Source: Desulfuromusa kysingii (GTDB lineage Bacteria; Desulfobacterota; Desulfuromonadia; Desulfuromonadales; Geopsychrobacteraceae). From it: a stretch of 64,000 nt of DNA. Positions 8,516-17,220 of the stretch are shown here, piece after piece. The stretch covers positions 124,001-188,000 of the forward strand of contig NZ_FNQN01000004.1 in the NCBI RefSeq assembly GCF_900107645.1, in the 5' to 3' direction. A program made the translations under genes and the position numbers. A model generated the notes under the pieces. It was not told the DNA's origin. It saw only the letters and a program-made list of their open reading frames with translations, and searched no databases. Positions within the stretch are counted from its first letter, which is position 1, and every line of letters begins with the position of its first letter.

Positions 8516-9685
8516 TCAGAGTCCAGCGCGAGAACGGAGTGAATCCACGCGGTCGGTTACTTCCCAGGTAAAACCAGGCAATTCTCGCCCAAAATGACCA
8601 TAGGCTGCGGTCTGCCGATAAATAGGCCGGAGAAGATCAAGCTGTTGGATAATCGCAGCAGGTCGCATATCAAATTCTTCCCGAACAATTTTAGCAATTT
8701 TATCTGAGGGAACCTTTCCGGTGCCGAAAGCATTGATCATCACCGAAACGGGCTCAGCAACTCCGATGGCGTAAGCAAGTTGAACTTCACATTTACTGGC
8801 TAATCCAGCAGCGACAATATTCTTGGCAACATAACGTGCCATATAAGACGCACTGCGATCAACCTTTGAAGGGTCCTTGCCACTGAACGCCCCACCGCCA
8901 TGAGACCCTTGACCACCATAAGTATCAACAATGATCTTCCGCCCCGTTAAGCCACAATCGCCCATTGGACCTCCGACAACAAAACGACCGGTCGGGTTGA
9001 TGAGATAACGGGTTTGACTATCCAGAAGATCGGCTGGCAAAAGAGGCTTAATGACCTCCTCGATAATGGCATCTCTCAGATCTTCGTAGGCAACTTCGGG
9101 ACTATGTTGAGTCGAAATGACAACTGTGTCAATGCGGGTTGGTTTGTCATCAACATACTCTATAGAAACTTGTGATTTACTGTCTGGACGCAAAAAATCA
9201 AGGGTATTGTTCTTGCGAACATCGGCCAGCTTTTTTGTTAATTTATGCGCGAGGGTAATCGGCATCGGCATGAGTTCTGGGGTTTCATCACAGGCAAAAC
9301 CAAACATCAGCCCCTGATCACCAGCCCCTTGTTCGACAAAAAGACCTTCCCCCTCACTGACTCCTTGAGAGATGTCGGGAGATTGTTGATCAATTGAAGT
9401 CAACACTGCACAAGTTTTATAATCAAATCCAATCGCGGAATCGTTATAACCTATATCTTTAATAGTTTGGCGGACAATTGCCGGCAAATCAGCATAAGCT
9501 GTTGTCGTAATTTCACCAGCAATAACAGCCATACCGGTTGTAACTAATGTTTCACAGGCCACCCGGGCCTTTGGATCCTGTTCTAGAATAGCATCCAGAA
9601 CAGCATCGGAAATCTGATCTGCAACCTTATCGGGGTGCCCCTCTCCAACAGATTCAGAAGTAAATAAAAAATCGGTCATTGCCAT
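8516..9685 (-). CDS. metK: S-adenosylmethionine synthase
   Basis: 389 residues, the family's usual size. N-terminal [25 protein letters not shown] holds the ATP/methionine-binding [17 protein letters not shown] and [17 protein letters not shown] are the two MetK signatures. It makes SAM from methionine and ATP in the cytoplasm. ATG 9685 follows AAAGGG at good spacing; a second ATG two codons later is possible. It is the last gene of the long minus-strand array, 37 bases after ptsI. No SAM-riboswitch structure was seen in that short gap. Confidence 0.97.
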   Translation of the reverse strand: MAMTDFLFTSESVGEGHPDKVADQISDAVLDAILEQDPKARVACETLVTTGMAVIAGEITTTAYADLPAIVRQTIKDIGYNDSAIGFDYKTCAVLTSIDQQSPDISQGVSEGEGLFVEQGAGDQGLMFGFACDETPELMPMPITLAHKLTKKLADVRKNNTLDFLRPDSKSQVSIEYVDDKPTRIDTVVISTQHSPEVAYEDLRDAIIEEVIKPLLPADLLDSQTRYLINPTGRFVVGGPMGDCGLTGRKIIVDTYGGQGSHGGGAFSGKDPSKVDRSASYMARYVAKNIVAAGLASKCEVQLAYAIGVAEPVSVMINAFGTGKVPSDKIAKIVREEFDMRPAAIIQQLDLLRPIYRQTAAYGHFGRELPGFTWEVTDRVDSLRSRAGL

Positions 9686-9722
9686 ATCTCAGTACCCTTT
9701 CAATTTCACTTTATTATTCGCT

Positions 9723-11507
9723 TTATTGTATTGGTGGTTGCGCGAAAATCGCTGGCAACCGTCTACGCATTTCTGCTTCAATTATTGTAGAGACTTCTTT
9801 ACTTGTCGACAACAATAATAATTGTTTGACTAGGGTGGCACCATCTTGCTTGGAAACTTGACGTAAAACCCGCTTTACCCTGGGAACACATGCTGGATTC
9901 ATGGAAAGCTCATGAAACCCCAAACCAACAAGGACAAGAGCATAAAGCGGTTCTCCTGCCATCTCACCGCAAATACACACCTCTATCCCTGCTTCATTTG
10001 CAGCATCACAGGTCATTTTCAGAGCTCGCAATATTGCCGGATGCAAAGGGTCATACAGGTAGGCGACATGTTCATTACCACGATCTACAGCGAGGAAGTA
10101 TTGGATCAAATCATTTGTCCCAACCGAGAAAAAATCGACCTCTTTGGCTAACAGCGGAGCAATCATCACTGCTGAGGGCGTTTCGATCATAATTCCAATA
10201 GCAAGATCGGGATCATAGCTGATCCCTTCCTTGTCCAACTGAGCCTGGATATCGCCAAGCATTTTCTTACAGGCACGAATTTCGGCAACGCCACTGATCA
10301 TCGGAAATAAAATTCGAACACGTCCACAACTAGAGGCCCTCAATATGGCCCTTAACTGGATTTTAAACAGTTGTTCTTCATGAAGAGAGAAACGGATCGC
10401 TCGCAATCCCATGGCCGGGTTTGCCTCATCATCAAGATTAAGTTCAGGGACAAATTTATCACCACCGATATCGAGAGTTCTAATCGTAACGGGATCACCT
10501 TCAGCCTGTTTAAGAATTTCACAATACGATTGGAATTGCTCCTCTTCATCTGGCGGGGCACTACGGCCAAGATAGAGAAACTCTGTCCGATATAGACCGA
10601 TCCCTTCGGCAGCATGTTTTTTAATCTGGATCACATCACTGCTAATCTCAAGATTTCCGCGCAAAGGGATATGAACCTGATCTTTAGTGATTGACGGAAG
10701 GTCTCGATATTGTTCAAGGTCTTGCTCCAAACAGTCATAAGACTGCTTGTGGATGAGGTATTCCTGCAGGGTCTTTTCCGAAGGTTTAAGAATAACGACG
10801 CCAGAAAAACCATCAACAATGGCTGTCATCCCATCGACGACCATTGCGGTTATCGACTCCAGACCGACGACGGCAGGAATGTCTAATGACCGTGCAAGAA
10901 TTGCGGTATGAGAAGTTCGCCCTCCCTTACCGGTAATAAATCCGAGGACATGAGAGCGGTCCATCTGTATCGTTTCAGCCGGTGACAGGTCATGAGCAAC
11001 GACGATAGACGAGCTCCCAATCTTGTCAATGTTCCGTTCGCTGACTCCCATCAATATTCGGAGTAGCCGATCACCGACCGCGTCAACATCTGAGCGTCTC
11101 TCGCGCAAATATTCATCATCAATACTATCAAACAGCGCACGCAGCTTCTCAAGGACCCGCGTCAACGCACCCTCAACATTGACCAATGCACGGATCTCTT
11201 TCTTTGTCCCTTCGACCAACATTTCATCTTCAAGAATAAGCAGATGGGTATCAAGAATATAGAGATGTTCACGTAAATGAGGTTGCTTCGAAACGGTTTT
11301 TTTAATTTTTTGTAACTGCTCACGGGCTTGATCGATCGCCTGTTGAAAGCGGGATATTTCCGCATCCACCTCAGATCCGTTGATGAGGGACTGGTCCACC
11401 AATGGGCGTTGGTCAATCAAGTTGACCTTGCCGATAGCAATTCCCGGTGAAACCCCCATGCCAACCAGGTATGTATCTGTTGCGACGTTAATCTTCCCCA
11501 AAACCAT
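9723..11507 (-). CDS. ptsI: Phosphoenolpyruvate-protein phosphotransferase, PTS Enzyme I
   Basis: About 594 residues. EI N-domain (about 15-220) has the swivelling phosphohistidine in GGKGGRTSHTAILARSLDIPAV. The C-terminal PEP-binding barrel shows GLYRTEFLYLGR, FFSVGTNDLIQYFLAVDRGNE and the cysteine acid of ICGEMAGEP. It takes phosphate from PEP and passes it to HPr, encoded just upstream. ATG 11507 overlaps the ptsH end by 20 bases; its ribosome site is poor and a TTG at 11513 or a later start before LVGMGVSPG are alternatives, so the exact N-terminus is uncertain. Confidence 0.95.
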   Translation of the reverse strand: MVLGKINVATDTYLVGMGVSPGIAIGKVNLIDQRPLVDQSLINGSEVDAEISRFQQAIDQAREQLQKIKKTVSKQPHLREHLYILDTHLLILEDEMLVEGTKKEIRALVNVEGALTRVLEKLRALFDSIDDEYLRERRSDVDAVGDRLLRILMGVSERNIDKIGSSSIVVAHDLSPAETIQMDRSHVLGFITGKGGRTSHTAILARSLDIPAVVGLESITAMVVDGMTAIVDGFSGVVILKPSEKTLQEYLIHKQSYDCLEQDLEQYRDLPSITKDQVHIPLRGNLEISSDVIQIKKHAAEGIGLYRTEFLYLGRSAPPDEEEQFQSYCEILKQAEGDPVTIRTLDIGGDKFVPELNLDDEANPAMGLRAIRFSLHEEQLFKIQLRAILRASSCGRVRILFPMISGVAEIRACKKMLGDIQAQLDKEGISYDPDLAIGIMIETPSAVMIAPLLAKEVDFFSVGTNDLIQYFLAVDRGNEHVAYLYDPLHPAILRALKMTCDAANEAGIEVCICGEMAGEPLYALVLVGLGFHELSMNPACVPRVKRVLRQVSKQDGATLVKQLLLLSTSKEVSTIIEAEMRRRLPAIFAQPPIQ

Positions 11508-11754
11508 CCTCAATCAATTCTGTTATAATTTTCATTGCTTGCTCTTCGTCGGCACCTGTCACGGTCACAGAAATGTCGGTGCCCTGTGGTGCTGCAAGAA
11601 GTAAAATTCCCATAATACTCTTGCCATTTACTTCCACATCATCCTTAACCAGAGCGATCTCTGAATCAAATTTATTCGCCGCCTGCACCAGTTGAGCAGC
11701 AGCCCTAGCATGCAATCCAAGTCGATTTCTTATTGTAAAACTTTTATTTTGCAT
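11488..11754 (-). CDS. ptsH: HPr, PTS phosphocarrier protein
   Basis: 88 residues from ATG 11754 with GGGGG about 11 bases upstream. His15 lies in RLGLHARAAAQL (EI phosphorylation site) and Ser46 in NGKSIMGILLLAA (the HprK site). Both sites being present matters because hprK is in the same array. It passes phosphate to the mannose-type EIIA and probably to PtsN. The longer upstream frame (to 11787) overlaps the IID end and is rejected. Confidence 0.96.
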   Translation of the reverse strand: MQNKSFTIRNRLGLHARAAAQLVQAANKFDSEIALVKDDVEVNGKSIMGILLLAAPQGTDISVTVTGADEEQAMKIITELIEDGFGED

Positions 11755-11756
11755 AA

Positions 11757-12542
11757 TTATTTCAACCCCCAGGATTCCAGCAAACAAATCATGTCAGCCC
11801 CAAATAAACCAATCAAAAAAATGCTGCCTCCGGTGATAAGAATGAGCAATAAGGGAGACAAACCCTGTCGAGCCACAAGCACTAAGATCACCATCGGGAT
11901 AAGAGTTAGCATCCCTAACCAACTCGGCAAACCCACTTGGTTTAAATGAGAATAGACCATAAAGGCACTCAGGCCACCAAGGACAACAACAGCAGCTTCT
12001 TTCGTATGGATGGCCCAATCAGGAAGCCTGTGTTGTTGGATAAATTCAACTGACCTCATCCCCTGACGGTAACCCCGCGCGAAAAAAACAGTACGAAACC
12101 ACATCGGCAAAATATTGTACACAAGAAGAAAAATCAGGGGCGCCCACAATATCCCTTTAATGGCAAAGAACAGCGCAACACCCGCTGCGAGTGGACGCAC
12201 TCCCCCCCAGAAAAGGGCATCACCAATCGCAGCGTATGGCGCTGCCACCATCTCTTTAAAATCATCAGCCTCAAGTGCCGGATCCACGATTCCTTGCGCA
12301 CGATCTTCTTCTAACTTTAAAACAGCGCCTGCAACCATAGGGGCAAGATAGACATGGGTATTAAAATAACCGGCATATTTGCGACTGACAGTTAGCAGTT
12401 TTTCTCCACTATAGAGCTTTTTTAACCCCGGTAAGAGACAATAGAAAAAACCAATCCCCTGGAGACGCTCGAAGTTCCAACTCGCCTGCAATAGGAGCAA
12501 GCGAAACCAGATATAAATACGGGTCTTTCGAGGGATAGCCAT
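11757..12542 (-). CDS. PTS mannose-family IID membrane component
   Basis: 261 residues from ATG 12542, two bases past the IIC stop. Contains the EIID core: LLLQASWNFERLQGIGFFYCLLPGL, KYAGYFNTHVYLAPMVAGAVL, a GDALFWGGVRPLAAGV stretch, and several hydrophobic helices toward the C-terminus. With IIC it forms the sugar channel in the inner membrane. An in-frame extension to 12590 lies within IIC and is not needed. Substrate cannot be read; mannose-family systems take hexoses, amino sugars and related compounds. Confidence 0.92.
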   Translation of the reverse strand: MAIPRKTRIYIWFRLLLLQASWNFERLQGIGFFYCLLPGLKKLYSGEKLLTVSRKYAGYFNTHVYLAPMVAGAVLKLEEDRAQGIVDPALEADDFKEMVAAPYAAIGDALFWGGVRPLAAGVALFFAIKGILWAPLIFLLVYNILPMWFRTVFFARGYRQGMRSVEFIQQHRLPDWAIHTKEAAVVVLGGLSAFMVYSHLNQVGLPSWLGMLTLIPMVILVLVARQGLSPLLLILITGGSIFLIGLFGADMICLLESWGLK

Positions 12543-12544
12543 CT

Positions 12545-13234
12545 CTACACCAACCACATCAGCAGAAAAGCCATACCAAACGAGGTACAAAACAGTGTCA
12601 ACGCCCTACTGACATTAATTGTTCCAAGGATAACGGCGATACCAACCAGAGGAAAAGCTAACTGAATCCAACCCGATGAATGGCTCAAAGGGTGTTGCAG
12701 AAACGGCCACAGTAAAGGAATCGTCAATAATCCACCGAGCATAATGACCGCGTAAGTCCCGATTGCTGCGAGTGAAAAGCTTCCCAAGCCTCGCAAGTGC
12801 TGTAATTCTGCTGTTAACAATGAACCATTCTCAAGGGCCGAATCCACTTTTTTGGTTAAGCGAATATTGTATTGTCTGGCATAGTGATCGAAATATTGAC
12901 CGACTTTTCCAAGCGGAATAGCTATCAACAAACATAAGAGAAACAACTCAGTCCCTGAAGCCGATAAGGTCTTTGCCATGATAATGGCCAAGACACTTGA
13001 AGAGATCGCAACTTGAGTATCATCGGGTGGAATAGCGGCCCCAACAGGTAACCGGGCTAACCATAATAATTCCACCATAACACCGATCTGTAAACCGATC
13101 AGAGGTTCGCCCAGCAACAAAGCCGTCAGCGGTGCGGCGACAATAGGTCTGGAAATCATAATCTGGAGGATCGCGACACGATCCAAGCCGCAAACTAAAG
13201 AGACCAGGGCACCAATAGTCAAGCTAGCAACCAT
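12545..13234 (-). CDS. PTS mannose/fructose/sorbose-family IIC membrane component
   Basis: 229 residues, hydrophobic throughout. It has the EIIC signature region GLDRVAILQIMISRPIVAAPL, GEPLIGLQIGVMVELLWLARLPVGAAIPPDDT, then four to five further helices. It is the transport-channel partner of IID. Its ATG shares one base with the IIB stop (TAATG), implying coupled translation. It is slightly shorter than many IIC proteins (about 250) but no core motif seems missing. Confidence 0.9.
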   Translation of the reverse strand: MVASLTIGALVSLVCGLDRVAILQIMISRPIVAAPLTALLLGEPLIGLQIGVMVELLWLARLPVGAAIPPDDTQVAISSSVLAIIMAKTLSASGTELFLLCLLIAIPLGKVGQYFDHYARQYNIRLTKKVDSALENGSLLTAELQHLRGLGSFSLAAIGTYAVIMLGGLLTIPLLWPFLQHPLSHSSGWIQLAFPLVGIAVILGTINVSRALTLFCTSFGMAFLLMWLV

Positions 13235-13728
13235 TATTTTTTCCCTTTACAAGCAGGAATCAGCTTCCTCCAAGAGCGCTCACTCTCAGCAGGAACACAA
13301 CGTGAGGTAATCTTGATACCGGCCTGATCCAGTATTTCCAAGTCATCCAGATCGCTTGGATTTAAGAACAAAGTACAACTGAACCGTTCCTTACCTTTGT
13401 CTGCCTGCAAATTACCAAGATTGAGGCGGCTATATACCAACCCTTCGCGATATGCAGAGACAGCATCTGCTGTGGTACCGAACAGCAAGAGAACCCGGCA
13501 GCAGTCAAGCTTGGTAGATTTCAATAAAGCAACAGACTCTGCTACGGTTCCTATTTCTACCCGTATCCGGCTGGGAACAGAGACTTGCATCATCATTTTT
13601 TTAAGAGGATTGCCAGCGATATCATCATTCGCGACAACAATACAGTCCGCCCTGACAAACGGGACCCAAGCCTCTAAAACTTGACCATGGATTAATCGGT
13701 TATCAATGCGAGTCAATACAAGATTCAT
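13234..13728 (-). CDS. PTS mannose-family IIB component
   Basis: 164 residues from ATG 13728 (an adjacent TTG at 13731 is less likely). The phosphorylated histidine is in RIDNRLIHGQVLEAWVP, the family hallmark, followed by CIVVANDDIAGNPLKKMMMQ. Cytoplasmic; takes phosphate from IIA and gives it to the incoming sugar. It lies 20 bases downstream of IIA and is translationally coupled to IIC. Confidence 0.93.
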   Translation of the reverse strand: MNLVLTRIDNRLIHGQVLEAWVPFVRADCIVVANDDIAGNPLKKMMMQVSVPSRIRVEIGTVAESVALLKSTKLDCCRVLLLFGTTADAVSAYREGLVYSRLNLGNLQADKGKERFSCTLFLNPSDLDDLEILDQAGIKITSRCVPAESERSWRKLIPACKGKK

Positions 13729-13748
13729 CAATTCTCCAGGATGTTGAC

Positions 13749-14156
13749 CTATCGAACCGAACGTAGAAGTTCAGAAGGACGCATAATTGCATTTTGAGCA
13801 TAGTCTTTAAGGAGTGTCGCCAATCCATTTAAGTCGTGATCTTCGCGAGAACTGATCCCTTTGAGAAGCATGGGTAAATTAACCCCGGTCAGAATTTCTA
13901 TATCACCGTCCTGCAAAAATTCAGCACTGAGATTCGTAGGGGTTCCACCGAACAGATCAGTCAAAATAATCACCCCGTCTTGATTGTTGTTCACCGCCTT
14001 TAAAGCCTGCTGGAGTTTCTCTTTGGCAACATCAATGGACATGTCACGACTGATGCTGACAGCTGCAATAGACCTGACTGGCCCGAGTATTAACTCTGCA
14101 GCGTGCAGGAGCTCATCAGCGATTCCAGCATGAGAAACCAAGACAATACCAATCAT
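13749..14156 (-). CDS. PTS mannose-family IIA component
   Basis: 135 residues, the size of a free EIIA(Man) domain. His9 in MIGIVLVSHAGIADELL is the phosphorylation site, and IILTDLFGGTPTNLSAEFL is the strongly conserved second motif. It receives phosphate from HPr. The gene starts three bases after the rapZ stop, so the PTS genes continue the regulatory block upstream. Confidence 0.94.
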   Translation of the reverse strand: MIGIVLVSHAGIADELLHAAELILGPVRSIAAVSISRDMSIDVAKEKLQQALKAVNNNQDGVIILTDLFGGTPTNLSAEFLQDGDIEILTGVNLPMLLKGISSREDHDLNGLATLLKDYAQNAIMRPSELLRSVR

Positions 14157-14159
14157 CGG

Positions 14160-15020
14160 CTATCCTTTTTCAATATCACGATGATTGATACGCAAGGCAA
14201 CCTCTGGAGCAGGAAAACTTCGGTAAAGGTCCTCAACAATTGATACGCTTCTGTGCCGTCCACCGGTACAACCAATGGCAATAGTCAAATAACTCTTCCC
14301 TTCATCTCGGTAATGAGGCAGTAAAAAAGCCAACAAAGGGTCGAGATAATGGCGAAAATCACAGCAAGCCTGTTGGGACGTAACATATTGGCGTAACCGC
14401 GAATCCAACCCCGTAAGTGGCCTTAACTCTTCTATATAATGGGGGTTAGGTAAAAAACGGACATCAAAAACCAGATCTGCTGCAGGTGGAAGGCCGTAAC
14501 GATAGCCAAAAGACTCCAGGTTGACAATGAGATGAGAGGTGTTTTTTTCACCGATAAAAGCCAGCATCAGATCGCGTAGCTGCCGGGAATTCAAGCTACT
14601 GGAGTCGATCACCTTGGTTGCGCTATCCCGCAACATCCGCAGTTGTTGCCGCTCTTTATCGATCCCCTTCTGAACAGTCTGTGACTCTGCCAGTGGATGG
14701 GCACGACGGGTCTCTGAATAACGCCGCTGCAGGACTTCATCTGCAGCTTCAAAAAACAAGATATCCAGTTTATATCCATTGTGGGTTAATTGCTTGAAGG
14801 TCTCTTGGTAATCGGTCAGGAAGCCTCGATTCCGGACATCAATAACAACGGCAACATCTGCGTTCGGGTTCAGCCCCTCACCAACCCGGTGCATAAAATC
14901 AGGGAGCATCACCAAAGGCAAATTGTCGACGACAAAAAAACCCTGGTCTTCAAAAACATGAGCGGCGGTACTTTTCCCAGAGCCAGACAGGCCGGTGATG
15001 ATCAGAAGTCGCCGACTCAT
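14160..15020 (-). CDS. rapZ: RapZ-type nucleotide-binding protein (YvcJ/RapZ)
   Basis: 286 residues. P-loop GLSGSGKST at 10-18, Walker-B-like ADVAVVIDVRNR, and the C-terminal domain with LTIAIGCTGGRHRSVSIVEDL. In E. coli RapZ binds the small RNA GlmZ and senses glucosamine-6-phosphate; in Bacillus YvcJ is a GTP/ATPase. Which role applies here is not shown. Starts inside the last four bases of hprK. The rapZ/ptsN/rpoN neighbourhood is widely conserved in proteobacteria. Confidence 0.93.
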   Translation of the reverse strand: MSRRLLIITGLSGSGKSTAAHVFEDQGFFVVDNLPLVMLPDFMHRVGEGLNPNADVAVVIDVRNRGFLTDYQETFKQLTHNGYKLDILFFEAADEVLQRRYSETRRAHPLAESQTVQKGIDKERQQLRMLRDSATKVIDSSSLNSRQLRDLMLAFIGEKNTSHLIVNLESFGYRYGLPPAADLVFDVRFLPNPHYIEELRPLTGLDSRLRQYVTSQQACCDFRHYLDPLLAFLLPHYRDEGKSYLTIAIGCTGGRHRSVSIVEDLYRSFPAPEVALRINHRDIEKG

Positions 15021-15991
15021 TCAAGATCCTCCCCAATGATGGAATGAGAATGAAGATGCGCCGCTGCTGCCATCCGTTTTTCTAAAAGTTCCTGAAACTC
15101 CCGCGCACTATGATAGCCCATCTCTTTCAAGAGTTGATTCCTTGCTGCCACCTCAACAATTGTACTGATATTCCGCCCTGGTGCGACAGGTATGCGGGCA
15201 AACGGGAGATCAACCCCATGGAGACTAAAAGTCTTTTCATCGACACCGAGTCGATCATATTCTTTCCCATCTTCCCATTTGACCAATTCGATAACCAGAT
15301 CAATTTTTTTACGTTCCCTGATTGCCGCGACACCAAATAGATGCTTGATATTCAGAATCCCCAAGCCCCGTATTTCCATATGATAATTGAGCAGATCCAT
15401 TCCTTCGCCAAAAACGACGGCAGGGAGTTTAAACCGCACCTTAATGATATCGTCAGCGACCAGACGGTAACCGCGTAAAATCAACTCCAGCGCACATTCA
15501 CTTTTACCGACACCACTTTTCCCCTGTAACAAAACCCCAAGACCAAGGACATCCACCAACACGCCATGCAAGGTCGAAGTCGGTAGCAACCTCTCTTCCA
15601 AAAAACGGGTCAGCAACGCAATAAAGTTTGAACTGAGGTGCTTAGTCCGCAAGAGGGGAGTCCCTCCCACCTCTGAAAGTTCAATAATGTAGTCTGGAAC
15701 TTGTTGATTTTTAGTGACAATCAGGCAGGAAAGATTGTTGCTGCAGAGGCTCCGCAACACTCCAATGGCTTTATCTTCCGGCATCATTTTCAGAAAACTC
15801 AATTCAGTTGAGCCAATGATCTGCACCCGTTCTGGATGCAAGCTATCGGTATACCCGGCGAGGGCAAGACCAAGTTTCTGAATTCGCGGAACAGAGACAG
15901 TCTTCGACAATCCAACAGCCCCTGACAACAGCTCAAGGTCAAGGCCTGCTTCTTTTTCATCAAGGATTTCCTGGATTGTCAGTTTTGTCAT
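15017..15991 (-). CDS. hprK: HPr kinase/phosphorylase
   Basis: 324 residues. N-terminal domain about 1-130. The C-terminal kinase has His142 in LHGVLVDVLG, P-loop GKSGVGKS at 157-164 and the signature MEIRGLGILNIKHLFG. It phosphorylates HPr at Ser46 and removes it, setting PTS and catabolite control. HPr with an intact serine site is encoded in the same array. The start ATG 15991 is 51 bases after ptsN; the stop overlaps rapZ by four bases. Confidence 0.96.
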   Translation of the reverse strand: MTKLTIQEILDEKEAGLDLELLSGAVGLSKTVSVPRIQKLGLALAGYTDSLHPERVQIIGSTELSFLKMMPEDKAIGVLRSLCSNNLSCLIVTKNQQVPDYIIELSEVGGTPLLRTKHLSSNFIALLTRFLEERLLPTSTLHGVLVDVLGLGVLLQGKSGVGKSECALELILRGYRLVADDIIKVRFKLPAVVFGEGMDLLNYHMEIRGLGILNIKHLFGVAAIRERKKIDLVIELVKWEDGKEYDRLGVDEKTFSLHGVDLPFARIPVAPGRNISTIVEVAARNQLLKEMGYHSAREFQELLEKRMAAAAHLHSHSIIGEDLE

Positions 15992-16042
15992 AATATTATG
16001 GGCTGATCACCATCGCATTGATATCAGGTCAGGCAATCAGTC

Positions 16043-16498
16043 TTATCCTTCGGCATCAAGAATAACCTGATAAATCGCTTTTTGGTCAGCAGCCTCTAGC
16101 AATTTTTTTCTAACAGCAGCGTCTTTCAAGAGTTTGGAGATTCTAGCCAAAGTCTTCAAATGAATGCCAACCGATTCTTCAGGTGCAATTAACAAAAAGA
16201 ACAGATAAGCCGGTTGACCATCCATTGAATCAAAATCGACCCCAGAACGGCTACGGCCAAAGACTAACTTCAGCTCAGGAATGCCAGCGAGTTTGCCGTG
16301 GGGAATAGCCACACCATCGCCAATGCCAGTGCTACCGAGTCTCTCTCGTTCTTCGAGTACAGCAATAACGTCATCACGATTCAAGGTAGGTTCACAAGAG
16401 AGCAACGAGTCCGTCAGCTCACGAAGTGCATTGGGTTTATCTTTAGCCTGCAGATCGGCGACGATAGCCTTTGGGTCAAGAATCTCTGATATTTTCAT
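16043..16498 (-). CDS. ptsN: PTS EIIA(Ntr) regulatory protein
   Basis: 151 residues from ATG 16498 (GTG at 16504 is also in frame). Active histidine in IGDGVAIPHGKLAGIPEL, plus LVFGRSRSGVDFDSMDGQPAYLFFLLIAPEE. It is a regulatory, not transporting, EIIA. No EI(Ntr) is in the window, so the single EI/HPr pair probably supplies its phosphate. It sits between hpf and hprK, the usual place. Confidence 0.95.
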   Translation of the reverse strand: MKISEILDPKAIVADLQAKDKPNALRELTDSLLSCEPTLNRDDVIAVLEERERLGSTGIGDGVAIPHGKLAGIPELKLVFGRSRSGVDFDSMDGQPAYLFFLLIAPEESVGIHLKTLARISKLLKDAAVRKKLLEAADQKAIYQVILDAEG

Positions 16499-16530
16499 AA
16501 TCACAATCTTATTTGGACAGCAAATAAACT

Positions 16531-16563
16531 ACGGGCCCCCTCCTGTTACGGAAAAGGCCCGTT
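16531..16563 (-). terminator. Hairpin between hpf and ptsN (weak terminator or attenuator)
   Basis: ACGGGCC (16531-16537) and GGCCCGT (16557-16563) are perfect inverted arms around a 19-base loop. On the minus strand the stem is followed by a U-rich but broken run (AGTTTATTTG). It may reduce read-through from hpf into ptsN. Confidence 0.4.
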
Positions 16564-16572
16564 CACAAATGA

Positions 16573-17121
16573 TTAACTTCCCTGGGGAACAATTAATCCA
16601 TAGTTTCCATCTTTACGACGATAAACAACATTCATCTCTTCAGAATTATCATCGGTAAAAGCGAGAAAATCTTTATCCAGAAGATCCATCTGCATCACCG
16701 CTTCTTCGACCGACATCGGCTTCACAGAAAATGAATGACTACGGATAATTTCTGGACTGCCATCTCCCTCATCAACGCTGGTTGCTGCAAATATCGTTTT
16801 TTCAAGTCGGCGTTGAGTGCCACTATCAACTTTATGTCGCTTTAATTTGTCTTTATAACGCTTCAACTGCCGCTCAATTTTATCAACCATTAAATCGATA
16901 GCAGCATACATATCTTCCCTGCTCTCAGTGCTTTTCATGGTCAGCCCTTTAGCGACCATAGTAACCTCTGCGCGGTGATTTATTTTTTTTTGCACCGACA
17001 GAACCACTTGTGCATCAATAGGTTCTTCAATGTACTTTTTAACTCGATCAAGCTTTTCTTCCACATAGTTGCGAATAGCATCACTGCTTTCCATGTGACG
17101 GAAGGTAACGGCAATTTGCAT
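16573..17121 (-). CDS. hpf: Long-form ribosome hibernation promoting factor
   Basis: 182 residues: N-terminal S30AE domain (about 1-100; MQIAVTFRHMESSDAIRNYVEEKLDR) and a C-terminal dimerisation domain (about 125-182; VKPMSVEEAVMQMDLLDKDFLAF and YRRKDGNYGLIVP). The long form makes 100S dimers directly, unlike the short E. coli HPF/RMF pair. ATG 17121 follows AAGGAGG. The 5' leader has its own -10 element and a hairpin, so it can probably be transcribed apart from rpoN. Confidence 0.95.
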   Translation of the reverse strand: MQIAVTFRHMESSDAIRNYVEEKLDRVKKYIEEPIDAQVVLSVQKKINHRAEVTMVAKGLTMKSTESREDMYAAIDLMVDKIERQLKRYKDKLKRHKVDSGTQRRLEKTIFAATSVDEGDGSPEIIRSHSFSVKPMSVEEAVMQMDLLDKDFLAFTDDNSEEMNVVYRRKDGNYGLIVPQGS

Positions 17122-17142
17122 AAGGCAACCTCCTTGCTTCTA

Positions 17143-17179
17143 CAGATTTCGGAATGAAATCTGGCTTAGTCTGATTATA
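17143..17179 (-). promoter_or_regulatory. hpf: hpf promoter -10 with a 5' leader hairpin
   Basis: On the minus strand a perfect TATAAT (17179-17174) has no clear -35. Immediately downstream is CAGATTTC / GAAATCTG, a perfect 8-bp inverted repeat with a 5-base loop (17143-17163). It lies at or just after the expected transcription start and before the ribosome site. It could be an operator or a 5' stabilising stem-loop. Confidence 0.5.
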
Positions 17180-17220
17180 ACGCAAATTCATCCATGAAAC
17201 ATCTCTATCTCACGGAAAAA

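Noticed and set aside
9686-9722. SAM riboswitch before metK
   Set aside because: The gap to ptsI is only 37 bases, too short for any SAM aptamer.
9890-10192. Plus-strand frames opposite ptsI
   Set aside because: Overlap a well-conserved gene and show no recognisable domain.
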